Assembly (NCBI GenBank): GCA_036852015.1
Contig: JAANDG010000182.1
Location: 62,001-126,000, forward strand
Direction: 5' to 3'
Source of the DNA: Pelodera strongyloides
Taxonomy: Eukaryota; Nematoda; Chromadorea; Rhabditida; Rhabditidae
Length of the DNA stretch: 64,000 bases
Shown here: piece after piece, positions 63,257 to 64,000 of the stretch
Position numbering within the stretch: position 1 is the first letter of the stretch
How the letters are laid out: every line of letters begins with the position of its first letter
The notes under the pieces: generated by a model
The model's database searches: none
The model's input: only the letters and a program-made list of their open reading frames with translations
Told to the model about the DNA's origin: nothing
Made by a program: the position numbers and the translations under genes

Positions 63257-63277
63257 ATACTTCGCTGAGTGAAATAA

Positions 63278-63437
63278 TTACAAAAGTGTCCTGCTTTCGG
63301 GGGCGATTCCATTTCCATTCAACTGCCATATAAGGGGAGATTCTCTTTGCTTCCGTTTGCACAGTTGAGAGCAGAGAGTTCTTCTGAAATAAAAGAAAGA
63401 AATAGGGATGTTAAAGCGGTATAACAAAAAGTTTTTG

Positions 63438-63479
<42 letters not shown>

Positions 63480-63900
63480 ATAAAAACTTGCATGTGAGAA
63501 ATAAAAAAATAATACAAAAAACATATGAGTCTCCAGCATATGCTTCAAAAACCGGCCTTAATATACCTCTTTAAATGCTTAAATCCAAAGATAAATGGAT
63601 CTGGGAGCGATGTTACGCCACGAGACACGGGTACATCTTGGTGTATCTACGCACCCAAAGCCGACACCCTCGAAGCGCGGTACACAGGCGAGCCACGACG
63701 GCACAAACATGGCATGGCAAGCACGAGAAATTTTGTCGGCGCACATGTGGCGCACTCCTGGCACACCAACAGCCCACAAAAAAAACTAGAACCTACCTAA
63801 ATGAAGCGCCAAAACAAAGATAACAAAAGAAATTTGCGGTTGCGTTGATGACGACGAGCAAATTGGACAAGTCGACCAGGTAGACAAGAAGGTCGCCCAG
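63278..63900 (-). CDS. C-terminal end of a rhodopsin-family, probably peptide, GPCR
   Basis: Two minus-strand exons: 63900-63797 (after a GTTTCAG acceptor) and 63383-63278. The first encodes transmembrane helix 7: LGDLLVYLVDLSNLLVVINA then TANFFCYLCFGASFR. The N-x-x-x-N-F-x-x-Y pattern and the F-R at the start of helix 8 are typical of FMRFamide/neuropeptide-type receptors. The second gives a short basic tail, RTLCSQLCKRKQRESPLIWQ, ending SRTLL. Two Cys in the tail could be palmitoylated. The ligand cannot be told from this end; the rest is outside the window. A MITE with a long poly-A lies in the intron. Confidence 0.7.
63412..63575. repeat. TTTAAAGCG-family MITE with expanded poly-A
   Basis: GTTAAAGCGGTATAACAAAA then GTTTTTG; the A-run inside has grown to about 39 bases. 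Right end CTTCAAAAACCGGCCTTAAT then ATACCTCTTTAAA. Confidence 0.8.
63600..63790. repeat. GC-rich dispersed element
   Basis: CGCACATGTGGCGCACTCCTGG and related words; several overlapping open frames on both strands are not genes. Lies in the GPCR intron. Confidence 0.5.
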
Positions 63901-63929
63901 CTGAAACACAAAAGAGTACTTATCTAGAA

Positions 63930-64000
63930 CACAGGAAAACGAAATAATTGCTGAAACCACAGAAAACCGTCGTTGGTCTGTCACCAAATGGTTTTTACCG
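63930..64000. repeat. CACCAAATGGTTT-type dispersed repeat, cut by the window edge
   Basis: GAAAACGAAATAATTGCTGA followed by AACCACAGAAAACCGTCG and TGTCACCAAATGGTTTTTACC; matches 51176-51290. Confidence 0.6.

Larger units (their letters stand above)
59487..63277. other. Spacer with repeats only
   Basis: GA tracts, a MITE (59937-60113), a tRNA-like relic (60568-60645), a short palindrome (AATCGGCCGAAGGCCGATT, 60841-60860), a poly-G tract and a MITE (63075-63256). No coding exon supported. Confidence 0.5.

Overview
This window looks like nuclear DNA from a free-living nematode. Genes are split into many short exons with TTTCAG-type acceptors, and a likely spliced-leader acceptor sits 7 bases before the rpl-33 start. 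The nematode telomere hexamer TTAGGC/GCCTAA occurs in four internal places. The recognisable proteins match nematode families (TWK/TASK K2P channel, glt-type transporter, neprilysin, rpl-33). I cannot name the species. Introns and spacers are long and full of small repeats. Most coordinates below were built by hand from splice sites and reading phase.

Layout: 1-179 (-) is the edge of an unknown gene. 3282-5959 (+) is an unrecognised hydrophilic 190-aa protein. 10244-16676 (+) is a ten-exon type II membrane glycosyltransferase-like protein, with an unexplained pair of exons (13728-14101) inside one intron. 18019-22364 (-) is an SLC1/EAAT-family transporter with unusual substrate-site residues. 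23555-24622 (+) encodes a small secreted Gly/Tyr-rich protein. 25221-26651 (-) is a CTR copper transporter. 27600-31942 holds remains of Penelope-like retroelements. 32471-33888 (+) is rpl-33, which converges on an SLC12A8-like cotransporter (33984-38964, -). 41101-44523 (+) is a TASK-type K2P channel. 45473-46635 (-) is a three-exon, 75-aa prepropeptide resembling allatostatin C. 48555-57561 (-) is a complete neprilysin (M13) with a possible alternative first exon at 59398-59486. 63278-63900 (-) is the 3' end of a peptide-type GPCR that runs off the window.

The genes do not form one pathway, but several suit neurons or neuropeptide signalling: a C-type peptide precursor, a neprilysin peptidase next to it, a peptide-GPCR-like receptor, a K2P leak channel and an EAAT-type transporter. 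This is a loose neighbourhood and not an operon.

The rest is dominated by repeats: more than 20 copies of one inverted-repeat MITE family with TTTAAAGCG termini, GC-rich palindromic elements, fold-back elements, a recent miniature LTR element with a perfect 5-bp target-site duplication, a Penelope-like reverse transcriptase with hammerhead-like motifs, tRNA-like relics, long GA/CT tracts and a poly-G tract.
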